45,007 nucleotides of DNA from an uncultured Aquimarina sp. (GCA_947498595.1 CANMKX010000032.1:1-45007), one strand, 5' to 3'; counted from the stretch's first letter, positions 32,341-41,953 are shown. Notes: generated by a model not told the origin, from the sequence alone. A program made the numbers and translations.

Positions 32341-33969
32341 ATGGATATAAACTTCAATAAAAACGAAGATCATAATAAACTTTTAGTTTCTGCTTTAAAA
32401 CAAAAATTAGCTAAAGTAAAATTAGGAGGAGGAGAAAAAAGAATTGAAAAATTACACGCTAAAGGAAAATTAACTGCAAGAGAACGTATTGATTATCTTT
32501 TAGATGTTGATAAAAAAACAATTGAAATAGGTGCATTTGCAGGAGAGGATATGTACCAAGAGCATGGAGGTTGTCCAAGTGGTGGTGTAGTTGTAAAAAT
32601 TGGATATATTGGCGATAAGCAATGTATTGTTGTAGCAAACGATGCTACTGTTAAAGCTGGAGCTTGGTTTCCGATTACTGGAAAGAAAAACTTAAGAGCT
32701 CAAGAAATAGCTATAGAAAATAGACTTCCTATTATCTATCTAGTTGATAGTGCTGGTGTCTACTTGCCTATGCAAGATGAAATTTTTCCAGATAAAGAAC
32801 ATTTTGGAAGAATTTTCAGAAACAATGCAGTAATGAGTAGTATGGGAATTATTCAAATTTCTGCTGTTATGGGGAGTTGCGTTGCTGGTGGTGCCTATTT
32901 ACCTATCATGAGTGATGAGGCCATGATCGTTGATAAAACAGGTAGTATTTTTCTTGCTGGAAGTTATCTTGTTAAGGCAGCTATAGGTGAAACGATAGAT
33001 AACGAAACTCTGGGTGGTGCAACTACTCATTGCGAAATATCTGGTGTTACTGATTATAAAGCTTTAGATGATAAAGATGCTCTAGACAAAATTAAAAATT
33101 TAATGTCCAAAATTGGTGATTTTGATAAAGCTGGTTATAATAGAATTGAAGCTCAAAAGCCTAAAGAAAATCCACAAGATATTTATGGAATTTTACCCAA
33201 AGCTAGACATGATCAATATGATATGATGGATATCATTAAGAGGCTTGTCGACAATTCTGATTTTGAAGAATATAAAGCTGGTTATGGACAAACTATACTT
33301 ACTGGATATGCAAGAATAGATGGTTGGGCTGTTGGAATCGTTGCAAATCAACGTAAAATTGTAAAAACTAAAAATGGTGAAATGCAGTTTGGTGGAGTTA
33401 TTTATTCTGATTCTGCAGATAAGGCTACTCGATTTATAGCAAATTGTAATCAAAAGAAAATCCCATTAGTCTTCTTACAAGATGTTACTGGCTTTATGGT
33501 TGGTAGTAAAAGTGAGCATGGTGGAATTATTAAAGATGGTGCTAAAATGGTGAATGCTGTTAGTAATAGTGTTGTTCCAAAATTTACTGTTGTTATAGGT
33601 AATTCTTATGGAGCTGGTAATTATGCAATGTGTGGAAAAGCATACGATCCAAGATTAATTTGCGCTTGGCCAAGTGCTGAATTAGCTGTTATGGGAGGAG
33701 CTCAAGCTGCTAAAGTGCTATTACAAATAGAAACAGCTTCTTTAAAGAAAAAAGGACAAGAGTTATCTCCAGAAGAAGAAAAAGCGCTATTTGATAAAAT
33801 TAAAGCTAAATACGATAAGCAAATTTCTCCTTATTATGCTGCGGCAAGAATTTGGACAGATGCTATTATTGATCCTTTAAAAACAAGAGATTGGATTTCT
33901 GTAGGGATAGAAGCTGCTAACCACGCTCCTATTGAGAAACCTTTTAATCTAGGTGTTATACAAGTTTAA
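32341..33969 (+). CDS. Acyl-CoA carboxylase beta subunit (carboxyltransferase)
   Basis: 542 residues, the length of propionyl-/methylcrotonyl-CoA carboxylase beta chains. The N-terminal block GKLTARERIDYLLD is conserved, as are the two oxyanion-hole regions: SGGVVVKIGYI … IYLVDSAGVYLP with MGSCVAGGAYLP, and LQDVTGFMVGSKSEHGG with GNSYGAGNYAMCGKAYDPRL and WPSAELAVMGGAQAAKVL. It transfers carboxyl from biotin to an acyl-CoA. The alpha/biotin chain is not in the window, so the substrate (propionyl-, methylcrotonyl- or acetyl-CoA) is open. Confidence 0.92.
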   Translation: MDINFNKNEDHNKLLVSALKQKLAKVKLGGGEKRIEKLHAKGKLTARERIDYLLDVDKKTIEIGAFAGEDMYQEHGGCPSGGVVVKIGYIGDKQCIVVANDATVKAGAWFPITGKKNLRAQEIAIENRLPIIYLVDSAGVYLPMQDEIFPDKEHFGRIFRNNAVMSSMGIIQISAVMGSCVAGGAYLPIMSDEAMIVDKTGSIFLAGSYLVKAAIGETIDNETLGGATTHCEISGVTDYKALDDKDALDKIKNLMSKIGDFDKAGYNRIEAQKPKENPQDIYGILPKARHDQYDMMDIIKRLVDNSDFEEYKAGYGQTILTGYARIDGWAVGIVANQRKIVKTKNGEMQFGGVIYSDSADKATRFIANCNQKKIPLVFLQDVTGFMVGSKSEHGGIIKDGAKMVNAVSNSVVPKFTVVIGNSYGAGNYAMCGKAYDPRLICAWPSAELAVMGGAQAAKVLLQIETASLKKKGQELSPEEEKALFDKIKAKYDKQISPYYAAARIWTDAIIDPLKTRDWISVGIEAANHAPIEKPFNLGVIQV

Positions 33970-34063
33970 AATAACGACTATTTATTATACTAAATCATAA
34001 AAGGAGTAGCTGTAAAGTTATTCCTTTTTTTGTCAAATATTTTAGAACTTTATACAAATAAAA

Positions 34064-34089
34064 AAAGCTTCACTATAAAGTGAAGCTTT
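34064..34089 (-). terminator. Terminator of tRNA-Gly
   Basis: AAAGCTTCACT / AGTGAAGCTTT around ATAA; on the minus strand it lies directly after the tRNA 3' end and is followed by a T-run. Confidence 0.85.
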
Positions 34090-34090
34090 G

Positions 34091-34163
34091 AGCGGGAGAC
34101 CAGGTTCGAACTGGCGACATTCAGCTTGGAAGGCTGACGCTCTACCAACTGAGCTACTCCCGC
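34091..34163 (-). tRNA. tRNA-Gly (anticodon TCC)
   Basis: 73 nt. Acceptor GCGGGAG pairs with CTCCCGC; D arm GCTC…GAGC; anticodon stem TCAGC/GCTGA around loop CTTCCAA with anticodon TCC; T arm CCAGTTCGAACCTGG. CCA is not encoded. It reads GGA and GGG glycine codons. Confidence 0.97.
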
Positions 34164-34173
34164 ATTGCGAGTG

Positions 34174-34206
34174 CAAATATAAGATATCTTTCGACTTATT
34201 TCCAAA
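34174..34206 (-). promoter_or_regulatory. Promoter of tRNA-Gly
   Basis: On the minus strand TTTG (34206-34203), 21-nt spacer, then TATATTTG (34181-34174), an exact TTTG/TAnnTTTG pair that ends 10 nt before the tRNA 5' end. Confidence 0.8.
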
Positions 34207-34269
34207 CAAAAAACATCTTTTTTTCACAGTTTCTTCCCACAAAAACATAACACTCACATAATCTGATTT

Positions 34270-34839
34270 TTACAAACTTTTTTTTATTATATCTTTTAAT
34301 TCAGGTAAAACTTCTTCTTTAAACCATTCATTTTTTGCTTGCCATATATTATTTCTTGGTGACGGGTGTGGCAATACAAAATATTTAGGCAAATATTCTT
34401 TAAACTCTTTAACAGTCTCGGTTAATGTCCGTTTTGCATTCTTTTTAAGATAATAATCTTGTGCATATTTACCTATTAACAATATTAATTTGGGATTCTC
34501 AATTTTTTCAAAAATTTGATTATGCCATAAAGGAGCACATTCTTTTCTAGGAGGTAAATCACCTGTCTTTCCTTTTCCTGGGTAACAAAATCCCATAGGT
34601 AATAATGAGACTTTTTCTGGATTGTAAAAGTCTTCTTTGCTAATATCTAGCCAACTTCTTAAATTATTTCCACTTTTGTCATCCCAAGGTATTCCTGTTC
34701 TATGCACAACAGCTCCAGGTGCTTGTCCAATGATTATGATTTTACTATTCTCATGCGCTGTCAAAATAGGTCTTGGCCCTAAAGCTAATTTCCCTTCGCA
34801 CACATCACATCCATAAATTTCATCTAATAATTTCTCCAA
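34270..34839 (-). CDS. Uracil-DNA glycosylase-family protein
   Basis: 189 residues. The N-terminal CDVC pair resembles the start of Fe-S UDGs, but the other Cys positions expected of families 4/5 are not obvious. Motif A is IIIIGQAPGAVVHRTGIPWD (GQAPG), and the later block is YFVLPHPSPRNNIW (HPSPR), which form the DNA-binding and catalytic loops. A GFCYPGKGKTGDLPP stretch lies between them. It probably removes uracil or a related lesion. Close in layout to the flavobacterial UDG family of unknown specificity. Confidence 0.85.
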   Translation of the reverse strand: MEKLLDEIYGCDVCEGKLALGPRPILTAHENSKIIIIGQAPGAVVHRTGIPWDDKSGNNLRSWLDISKEDFYNPEKVSLLPMGFCYPGKGKTGDLPPRKECAPLWHNQIFEKIENPKLILLIGKYAQDYYLKKNAKRTLTETVKEFKEYLPKYFVLPHPSPRNNIWQAKNEWFKEEVLPELKDIIKKSL

Positions 34840-34885
34840 AATATCTTTTAATTACTGTCAATAAGGTAAGGATTCATTTTTATAA

Positions 34886-34925
34886 AAAAAAGAGCTATCC
34901 ACCTCAATAGATAACTCTTTTTTTT
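34886..34925 (-). terminator. Terminator after the YHS gene
   Basis: AAAAAGAGCTATC pairs with GATAACTCTTTTT with one mismatch; on the minus strand a T-run follows. It ends the gene at 34938-35405. Confidence 0.7.
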
Positions 34926-34937
34926 GCATACTTAAAA

Positions 34938-35405
34938 TTACTTCGTTTTTAAAGTTTTCCAGTTAGAATCAGCCTTGCTAACTAATTTTGACTCATCCTT
35001 TTCTCCTATCCATAGTTGCATTGCATCAACTTCAACATCATTTAAAAATAAATAGTATTTACCATCACTTACTAAAAATTTATTTGGATCTACTCTAAAT
35101 TTTGCTCCTGCATAAATCCCAAAAGCACAATACCCTCCATACTCAGGCATATATTTTTCTGGGTTTTTATCAAACTTCTTTTTTTGCTCTTTTGAAGTAA
35201 AATAATATGCTATTTCTTTATGTATACTCTTAAAGTTTTTAGTTCCTCTTTGTGCCAAACCTAAATCTAAGTAAGACACTGGGCTATACCCCTGTAATCC
35301 AATTTTACTATCGTCAATATTATTTGCTTTTTTATCTTGAGCAAATCCTACTGTAGTTATAAATAATACGATTAAAACTGCTGTTATATTTTTTAAAGTT
35401 TTCAT
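34938..35405 (-). CDS. Secreted YHS-domain protein
   Basis: 155 residues with a signal peptide (NITAVLIVLFITTVGFAQ). The YHS domain (about 38-115) is recognised by YSPVSYLDLGLAQRGTKNF, IAYYFTSKEQKKKFDKNPEK and YGGYCAFGIYAGAKF. YHS domains bind metal or heme in many periplasmic proteins; the Cys in GGYCAFG is where selenoprotein relatives carry selenocysteine. It lies 14 nt from the SnoaL-like gene, so they are co-transcribed. Confidence 0.88.
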   Translation of the reverse strand: MKTLKNITAVLIVLFITTVGFAQDKKANNIDDSKIGLQGYSPVSYLDLGLAQRGTKNFKSIHKEIAYYFTSKEQKKKFDKNPEKYMPEYGGYCAFGIYAGAKFRVDPNKFLVSDGKYYLFLNDVEVDAMQLWIGEKDESKLVSKADSNWKTLKTK

Positions 35406-35419
35406 GTTCTTTTTTTTTA

Positions 35420-35773
35420 TTATGCGTTAAAATATTCTTCGTTGATTACTTCTCCTTTATCATTCCATATTCTACGGATGATTTCGTGCCAGTAAATTTT
35501 AGTATTATCTTTCATGTCAAAGTCAAATGTAAATTCTGATGCTGATACATTTCCATCGACAATAGTATGATGATGAGTAATTCCGTTTACATTTGCTATT
35601 GCTCCTGCAAAACCTTCCATTTTCTCTACCATCTGTGCTTTATTACTAGTAGTTACACTATTGTAATCTGAAGTTGTTGCATCCTCAGCAAAAAATTGCT
35701 TTACAGCATCAACAATTGCTCCTTGTGATACAATACTGTCCATTTGTGCTGCTAATTCTTTTACATTGCTCAT
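35420..35773 (-). CDS. SnoaL/NTF2-like protein
   Basis: 117 residues, one cone-shaped alpha+beta domain of the NTF2/SnoaL superfamily: MDSIVSQGAIVDAVKQFFAE, DATTSDYNSVTTSNKAQMVE, GITHHHTIVDGNVSASEFTF and KIYWHEIIRRIWNDKGEVIN. Residues HHH and the Asp/Glu side chains line a pocket in this fold; substrate unknown. It is 14 nt before the YHS gene and downstream of a double-AraC regulator. Both suggest one small regulated group. Confidence 0.8.
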   Translation of the reverse strand: MSNVKELAAQMDSIVSQGAIVDAVKQFFAEDATTSDYNSVTTSNKAQMVEKMEGFAGAIANVNGITHHHTIVDGNVSASEFTFDFDMKDNTKIYWHEIIRRIWNDKGEVINEEYFNA

Positions 35774-35866
35774 AATATTTTTTTTTGATTATTAAATTAT
35801 TACAATGCAAAGATGCAGCTGAAGTGAAGATATTTTAGTACAAAAAAGACGCTATGAATTGTACTT

Positions 35867-36901
35867 TTATTTATAGTCCGATGGACTAACTCCTACATGA
35901 TGCTTAAAAAATGTTGAAAAGTGATTTGCTTCATTAAAGCCTAATTCGTAAGCTACTTCATGTATAGTTTGTTTATTCTCTAATAGTTCTTTAGCACTAT
36001 TAATAATTTCAATACGTATCAATTGTCCTAAAGACATATTCATTTTTTGACGTACTTTTTTAGACAATGCTTTCACACTTAAATTCATTTTATCTGCATA
36101 AAATCCTAAGGCATGTTCATTCTTATGATAGGTGTGAAGTAATTCTATAATATTTTGTGTAAAAACATCCCTATTATGATAATCAAAATTAGTTCTAAAC
36201 TCATTGGGAGTTTGTCCAATATTGTTTTTAAAAACTCTATTAAAATAAGCTGGATCCTTAAATCCTTGTTCAAAAGCTATTTCTTTAATACTACGATCTG
36301 TAAAAACTATATCTTTTTTACTTTCTATTAATTTTTTTCGCTGTATCAATGAATTAATGGTAATCCCTAGCTTATCTTTAATTAAATGATTTACATTATA
36401 ACCGTTATCTTTAATTGCAGATACTAATTTTTTACTATTTATATTTCGATAATATTCTTCATCAATAATGTCTTTAACATCAAAAATGACTTGATATTCT
36501 TCTTTTTTTGCCTGAAATGGGTTTTGCCAATACCATTGATCTGTAGAAATATCAATAATAGAATTAACTTCTTTTGAAAAAACGGAATTCGATAAATATT
36601 CTTTACATTTTTCGCATTCTTTAAAATTTATATATCCTAAAGAAATTAAATGCTTAAATAATACTCTAAAATCAGAAGATTTAAACAATTCTTCTGATGG
36701 GAATTCGATCTTCATTACTTGAAAATCATCCGACAAAAATTTTATATATTGACCTTTTGACAAATAAATCGCTTTATCCTTCCAATCAACAAAATTTTCA
36801 AAATCAACCTGAATTGTACCACTCCCAGATTTTATAACAATAAGAGTATATGTATTGATAAAGTATATTTTATTAATTTCTGCTTTGAAATTCTTTACCA
36901 T
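35867..36901 (-). CDS. Transcription regulator with two AraC-type DNA-binding domains
   Basis: 344 residues. The first 130 are a beta-rich sensor region (cupin-like: IKSGSGTIQVDFENFVDWKD). Then come two complete AraC C-terminal signatures. The first, about 170-240, reads SIKEIAFEQGFKDPAYFNRV and FKNNIGQTPNEFR. The second, about 270-344, reads TIHEVAYELGFNEANHFSTF and FKHHVGVSPSDYK. A normal AraC protein has one. The sterol-desaturase gene lies 27 nt upstream on the same strand, so the regulator and the desaturase may be one transcript. The SnoaL/YHS genes follow after 93 nt. Confidence 0.88.
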   Translation of the reverse strand: MVKNFKAEINKIYFINTYTLIVIKSGSGTIQVDFENFVDWKDKAIYLSKGQYIKFLSDDFQVMKIEFPSEELFKSSDFRVLFKHLISLGYINFKECEKCKEYLSNSVFSKEVNSIIDISTDQWYWQNPFQAKKEEYQVIFDVKDIIDEEYYRNINSKKLVSAIKDNGYNVNHLIKDKLGITINSLIQRKKLIESKKDIVFTDRSIKEIAFEQGFKDPAYFNRVFKNNIGQTPNEFRTNFDYHNRDVFTQNIIELLHTYHKNEHALGFYADKMNLSVKALSKKVRQKMNMSLGQLIRIEIINSAKELLENKQTIHEVAYELGFNEANHFSTFFKHHVGVSPSDYK

Positions 36902-36928
36902 GACAATTTAATTATAACCTCAATCTTT

Positions 36929-38197
36929 TTATATCGCAACCGAAATATGTTCTTCTTTCTTTTCAATAAAAGAAAAATAAACAGCTCCAAAAATGGTTAT
37001 TAAAAAGTAAAAGCCAATCAGGATACTTCCTAATTCAAAATATGAATTCACACCAAACCAGTCTTGTGTATAAAATATAATAGCCAATCCTAAAACACCT
37101 CTTAACAATTCTGCAAAAAAAGCATACTTATAACCATCCATCAATGCTGTATATCCAAAAATACCTATAAAAACGATCGCTCCATAAATTAATAAACTCT
37201 CAAATGCTAAATTACCATAATTAAAAAACATAAACATCATCAAAACCGTAGTCATAACTAAATGCAATACAGACCAGTAAATTAAACTTAAAGATGGATA
37301 TGTTTCATATTTTTCTAATTTATAAGGATCTTCTATTATTGCTATAGGATATTTTTCTTTTACATCCTCAGGTCTCCAGCCTGTAGGCATAAACCAAATT
37401 TTAAATTTATCACCCCAATTTTTAGTTCTCCATGCATCTACTAACAATCTCCAAAAATGCTGAAAATTAATTAATATAGGATTCCATGTTGATGCAGGTT
37501 TTAAAACACCATATACTGGAGGAACATCATCTAATTCTTCTTGAAAAGTCCCAAACATACGATCCCATATACAAAATATAGGGGCTAAATTTTTATCTAT
37601 ATATACATCATTTATTGCATGATGAACTCTATGCTGAGATGGTGTAACGATTATATATTCTAGGAAACCTAATTTTCCAATATGTTTTGTATGATACCAA
37701 AATTGCGCAAAAAGATGTATTGGAGTTAATGTTGCTATAACTATTGGTGGTACTCCCAATAAAGCTGCAGGAATTAATAATAATGGAAAATAACCTATAA
37801 TATCAGATATGGATTGTCTTAATGCACATGCTAAATTAAACTCTTCACTACTATGATGAATTACATGTTGATTCCAAAAAAAGTTAATTTTATGACTCAA
37901 TCTGTGATTCCAATATCCCGCAAAATCAATAGCTATAAAAGCTACTAAATATATCAACCACGTTTCTTTTATTTCATATACCGCTAAATATTTAACCAAA
38001 AAAGGATATGAAATTACAATAACTACTAATCCTAAAGAATCAAATATGATACTAGTTAAGCCAGAACTCAAACTCGAAATAGTATCCATTGGTCTGTGCA
38101 TCTGCTTTTTAACAAAAAAGCCATAACCAACTTCAAATAAAACTAATAAAATAAAAAAAGGGATTGCATATAATAATGCCTTTGCATATAATTCCAT
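36929..38197 (-). CDS. Sterol desaturase/fatty acid hydroxylase-family membrane enzyme
   Basis: 422 residues. Membrane segments lie at about 8-28, 42-70 and 78-98, and several more occur after residue 300. The His-box set of the di-iron hydroxylases is complete: NHRLSHKINFFWNQHVIHHS (HxxxH and HxxHH), then the HLFAQFWYHTKHIG block and SQHRVHHAIND (HxxHH). Such enzymes hydroxylate sterols, carotenoids, fatty acids or alkylglycerols; the long C-terminal membrane part is like alkylglycerol monooxygenase-type members. The substrate is not fixed by the sequence. Confidence 0.88.
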   Translation of the reverse strand: MELYAKALLYAIPFFILLVLFEVGYGFFVKKQMHRPMDTISSLSSGLTSIIFDSLGLVVIVISYPFLVKYLAVYEIKETWLIYLVAFIAIDFAGYWNHRLSHKINFFWNQHVIHHSSEEFNLACALRQSISDIIGYFPLLLIPAALLGVPPIVIATLTPIHLFAQFWYHTKHIGKLGFLEYIIVTPSQHRVHHAINDVYIDKNLAPIFCIWDRMFGTFQEELDDVPPVYGVLKPASTWNPILINFQHFWRLLVDAWRTKNWGDKFKIWFMPTGWRPEDVKEKYPIAIIEDPYKLEKYETYPSLSLIYWSVLHLVMTTVLMMFMFFNYGNLAFESLLIYGAIVFIGIFGYTALMDGYKYAFFAELLRGVLGLAIIFYTQDWFGVNSYFELGSILIGFYFLITIFGAVYFSFIEKKEEHISVAI

Positions 38198-38261
38198 AAA
38201 TCTAATATTAGAAGTCTAAAATAACATTTTTAACATTAATTTTCTAATAGATTTACAGAAA

Positions 38262-38299
38262 GAAAAAGCACTTATCCCAAGATATATCAGGATAAGCGC
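38262..38299 (-). terminator. Terminator after the SF2 helicase gene
   Basis: On the minus strand GCGCTTATCC, a 12-nt loop, GGATAAGTGC, then TTTTTC. It lies downstream of the helicase (ends 38409). Confidence 0.7.
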
Positions 38300-38408
38300 C
38301 CTTTTGTGTAATGTTATAACTACAATTTTAATAAGAGTCTACTCTTTTATAGTTGCCTTTATACTTAATAGACGTTTTATAACTCATTTTGTTACAAAAC
38401 ATTATATC

Positions 38409-39926
38409 TTAATTAAATTTTTGATTAATACTAGCTCTTAACTGTCTTTTATAATCTTCTTCTAACCAATCTTTATAATTTTTTGTATTCTTACTAATGC
38501 AATAAGAATACCTTTTTACTCTAGAAGTTATATCAGCATTTAACAATTTAATCAACATCCTCGCATCAAACACATCCTCACTATTTTCAAAACACATTTG
38601 TGCATGCTGTTCTACAGACTTTTCTAGAACTAATTTTGACCTTGTATTACGTATTTTTGTTAAAGAATATTCTTCTTCAATATCAAATTCTACATTTTCA
38701 GTATTGGCAAACTCAGCTCTAACCTCTGGAGGCATTACATATTTAAAGTTTCTTTCAATTTCTTCATCACTAATTAGATTTTCATAATAAAAATCTGGTG
38801 ATCTAAAAATCGTTTGCCAATCAATATCTTCATTCCACAGTCCAAAACGAGCTGCATTATTTCCTAAATCAATAATAGAAAATGTAGACTTTGAAGGTAA
38901 AATACGAGACCCTCTACCAATCATCTGAAAATATAAGGTAATCGATTTTGTTGCTCTATTTAATATTACTGTTTCTACAGATGGCTCATCAAAACCTGTT
39001 GTCAAAATCCCCACAGATGATAATATTGCATCTGGTGTATTTTTAAACCATTGAAGTATTTCTTTTCTATCCTTTTTATTATTTGTATTATCTAAATGCC
39101 TGATATCATATCCTGCCCTAATAAAAGTTTCATAGACTTCTAACGAAGTATTAATACCATTATTAAATATCAATGTTTTCTTTCCTTTAGAACGCTCTTC
39201 ATAAGCATGCAAAAGTTTATCTTGCATCAAATTGTTACTATACAGCTCTTCAGAAGACTTTACTGTATAATCTCCGTTCATACCAATTTTTAAAGCTCCT
39301 AAACCAACATCATATGTATAAGTAGTTCCCTTTGCTAAAAAACCTCTATTGATCAATGAAGGAATTGTATCACCTACGATTAGCTCTCTATAGTTATCCT
39401 TCATAGGTAACTTCATATTAGAACTCAAAGGTGTGGCTGTAACTCCTAAAATGAAACATTTCTCAAAAAATTTAAACAATTTTCTGAAAGAATTATAATG
39501 TGCTTCATCAATTATTACCATTCCAATGTCATCCAACTCAAGTTTTTCATCGTTTAATCGATTATTGAGCGTTTCAACCATTGCAACAAAGCACATATAA
39601 TTGTATTGCTCATCAAGTTCTTTAACATTGCTATTGATAACCATATTTGTTACCCCAAAATCATCAAGCATTCGAGAGGTTTGCCCGCATAATTCTATAC
39701 GGTGTGTCAAGATAACTACCTTCTTTTGTTGAGTTTCAATGTAACGACGCACTATTTCAGAGAATATAACCGTTTTACCACCACCAGTTGGTAACTGATA
39801 TAGTAAATTATAATTCCCTGGATGTTCATCCAATCGTTTAAATATCTTATCGATATCTATTTGTTGATAATCGTAGAGTTTTCTATCTACTTTCTTTTCT
39901 TTTAAACCAAAGGGTTTTTCCCTCAT
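38409..39926 (-). CDS. DEAD/DEAH-box (SF2) helicase
   Basis: 505 residues. Motif I is LLYQLPTGGGKTVIFSEIV, motif II VIIDEAHYNSF (DEAH), motif III GVTATPL, and motif VI QMIGRGSRILP. Two RecA-like domains at about 25-200 and 215-370 are followed by a C-terminal helical region (375-505) without a nuclease motif. It looks like the ResIII/UvrB-type helicases of restriction or repair systems, but no methylase or nuclease gene is adjacent. A repair or RNA role is equally possible. Confidence 0.88.
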   Translation of the reverse strand: MREKPFGLKEKKVDRKLYDYQQIDIDKIFKRLDEHPGNYNLLYQLPTGGGKTVIFSEIVRRYIETQQKKVVILTHRIELCGQTSRMLDDFGVTNMVINSNVKELDEQYNYMCFVAMVETLNNRLNDEKLELDDIGMVIIDEAHYNSFRKLFKFFEKCFILGVTATPLSSNMKLPMKDNYRELIVGDTIPSLINRGFLAKGTTYTYDVGLGALKIGMNGDYTVKSSEELYSNNLMQDKLLHAYEERSKGKKTLIFNNGINTSLEVYETFIRAGYDIRHLDNTNNKKDRKEILQWFKNTPDAILSSVGILTTGFDEPSVETVILNRATKSITLYFQMIGRGSRILPSKSTFSIIDLGNNAARFGLWNEDIDWQTIFRSPDFYYENLISDEEIERNFKYVMPPEVRAEFANTENVEFDIEEEYSLTKIRNTRSKLVLEKSVEQHAQMCFENSEDVFDARMLIKLLNADITSRVKRYSYCISKNTKNYKDWLEEDYKRQLRASINQKFN

Positions 39927-40060
39927 AACACTTAATTAATATAGCCTACAAAATTAAGCACTTTATAAAGTTTAATGAAATGTTTATTTCTATATATTTT
40001 TCTTATTTTACGAGCGAATATATTCTATCCTGAAATACATCCTTCATAAAACAAAATCAA

Positions 40061-40930
40061 ATGACTGAAACTGAAAAAGATAAAATACCCGTTCAACAAT
40101 TATTACTACCAAAACCTATTTTATATACTGGGAAAATTTTAAATTTCTTTTCTTCATTTCTAGCTTCTAGATTCGCTGCTAGGCTTTTTTTAACTCCATT
40201 TCGTTATAAAACTCCTGAGCGAGAAAAAAAAATGGAAGCTAATAGCAAAAAAGAAGAGATCTTAATTTCTAAAATTAATAGAAAAGTTATTGTTTATAAT
40301 TATGGAAATACAGATAAAAAGATACTATTAGTTCATGGATGGTCTGGTACTGGAACTCAATTATCAAAAATAGCTGACAATCTTCTGAAATTAGGATATA
40401 GTACTGTAAGTTTTGATGCTCCAGCTCATGGGAAAGCTCCTGGAAAAATAAGTATGATGCCCTTTTTTATAGAAACGATACACCAGTTAGAAAAATCTCA
40501 TGGGCCTTTTGAAGCATCAATAGGTCATTCTCTTGGAGGAATGTCTTTATTAAGAGCTGCTAAAAATAATTTCCAAACAAAAAAACTTATCATCATTGGT
40601 ACAGCAAATAGTATTACTGCAATCACTTATGATTTTATTAAAAATTTACAACTACCTGATAAAGTAGCAATACTTATGAAACAATATTTTGATAATAAAT
40701 TTGGAGAAAACCTTGATTCTTATTCTGGTGCTGTTTCAGCTAAAGATGTAAAAATTCCAACATTAGTTATTCACGATTATCAAGATGTAGATGTACATTT
40801 TAGTGCTGCGCACGAAATTCATGATTCACTAACCAACAGCGAATTATATCTCACATCTAACTTAGGTCACAGAAAAATATTAGGAGATACAAATGTCATT
40901 AATAAGATTACTTCCTATATTTTGGAATAG
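40061..40930 (+). CDS. Alpha/beta hydrolase
   Basis: 289 residues. The oxyanion region ILLVHGWSGTGTQL, the nucleophile elbow ASIGHSLGGMSLLRA (Ser in GHSLG), an acid in VIHDYQDVDVHF and a catalytic His in LGHRKILGD form the usual triad. The N-terminal 45 residues are amphipathic, possibly a membrane contact. Serine esterase or lipase activity is expected; the substrate is unknown. It stands alone, divergent from the helicase. Confidence 0.88.
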   Translation: MTETEKDKIPVQQLLLPKPILYTGKILNFFSSFLASRFAARLFLTPFRYKTPEREKKMEANSKKEEILISKINRKVIVYNYGNTDKKILLVHGWSGTGTQLSKIADNLLKLGYSTVSFDAPAHGKAPGKISMMPFFIETIHQLEKSHGPFEASIGHSLGGMSLLRAAKNNFQTKKLIIIGTANSITAITYDFIKNLQLPDKVAILMKQYFDNKFGENLDSYSGAVSAKDVKIPTLVIHDYQDVDVHFSAAHEIHDSLTNSELYLTSNLGHRKILGDTNVINKITSYILE

Positions 40931-41026
40931 TTCTTGTTATACTCTTTAAAGTCATACGACTAAAAAAGTACGATTGTATCATTTTAATTATTTCGTAGTA
41001 ACGAAAAGACAAAACAGTAAATAATT

Positions 41027-41524
41027 ATGAAAAATTTAATCCTACTTTTCTTAACGATATTGGCTATTAGTTGTAATACTAAAGCACAAGAGAAAACAGA
41101 ATCAAAAACAGAATTAAAAAAAGAATATAAAGTATCAAAAACTGATGCACAATGGAAAGAAATTTTAACATCTGATCAATATTATATTCTTAGACAAGCA
41201 GGTACAGAAAGACCTTTTAGTAGTCCATATAACAAAAATTATAAAAAAGGCGTATACCAATGTGCAGCATGTAATACTCCTTTGTACGAAAGCAAACATA
41301 AATTTGATAGCGGTACAGGATGGCCAAGTTTTGATCGAGCTGTAAAAGGAAGTATTGACAAAGATGTTGATTACAAAATTGGATATGCACGCTCTGAGCT
41401 AATTTGTGGAACATGTGGAGGACATTTAGGTCATGTTTTCAATGATGGGCCTAGAGAAACAACTGGTCAGAGACATTGTATAAACGGAGACGCATTAGTT
41501 TTTGTACCTCAAAAATCAAATTAA
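41027..41524 (+). CDS. msrB: Peptide-methionine (R)-S-oxide reductase, exported form
   Basis: 165 residues. It has a lipoprotein-type signal ([16 protein letters not shown]). The MsrB domain (about 38-160) has zinc pairs CAAC and [14 protein letters not shown], and catalytic Cys in [14 protein letters not shown]. The position of the resolving Cys is Thr here ([10 protein letters not shown]), so it must recycle by another Cys or directly through thioredoxin-like partners. It repairs oxidised methionine on envelope proteins. The next msrB starts 1 nt after the stop. Confidence 0.93.
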   Translation: MKNLILLFLTILAISCNTKAQEKTESKTELKKEYKVSKTDAQWKEILTSDQYYILRQAGTERPFSSPYNKNYKKGVYQCAACNTPLYESKHKFDSGTGWPSFDRAVKGSIDKDVDYKIGYARSELICGTCGGHLGHVFNDGPRETTGQRHCINGDALVFVPQKSN

Positions 41525-41525
41525 G

Positions 41526-41924
41526 ATGAGTAAATACCCTTATAAAAAGACTGATACTGATTGGAAAAATCAATTAAGTGAAGACGAATATAAAGTATTA
41601 CGTCATAAAGGTACTGAACGACCATTTACAGGTAAATATAATATTCACTTTCAAAAAGGAACTTATAGTTGTAATGGATGTGATACTCCTCTTTTTGATA
41701 GCAATAGTAAATTTGATGCAGGATGTGGATGGCCTAGTTTTGATGAAGCAATAGAAGGTACAATTGAATACATCAGAGATAAATCACACGGAATGATTCG
41801 TACAGAAATTGTTTGTAATAATTGTGGTGGACATTTGGGACATGTCTTTAATGATGGTCCAACTGCTACAGGACAAAGATACTGTGTAAATTCTGTAAGC
41901 ATTAATTTTGAACAAAAAGAATAA
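41526..41924 (+). CDS. msrB: Peptide-methionine (R)-S-oxide reductase, cytoplasmic form
   Basis: 132 residues from [14 protein letters not shown], chosen because it directly follows the stop of the first msrB; a frame open to 41502 would overlap it. No signal peptide. It has zinc pairs CNGC and CNNC, the resolving Cys in [10 protein letters not shown] (lost in the first copy) and catalytic Cys in [15 protein letters not shown]. The pair covers cytoplasmic and exported methionine-R-sulphoxide repair from one operon. Confidence 0.93.
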   Translation: MSKYPYKKTDTDWKNQLSEDEYKVLRHKGTERPFTGKYNIHFQKGTYSCNGCDTPLFDSNSKFDAGCGWPSFDEAIEGTIEYIRDKSHGMIRTEIVCNNCGGHLGHVFNDGPTATGQRYCVNSVSINFEQKE

Positions 41925-41953
41925 TCATTAATATCATTTTAAATATAACATCT

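Noticed and set aside
38409..39926. Type I or III restriction system subunit
   Set aside because: Helicase motifs are clear, but no methylase, specificity subunit or nuclease domain is present in it or next to it.
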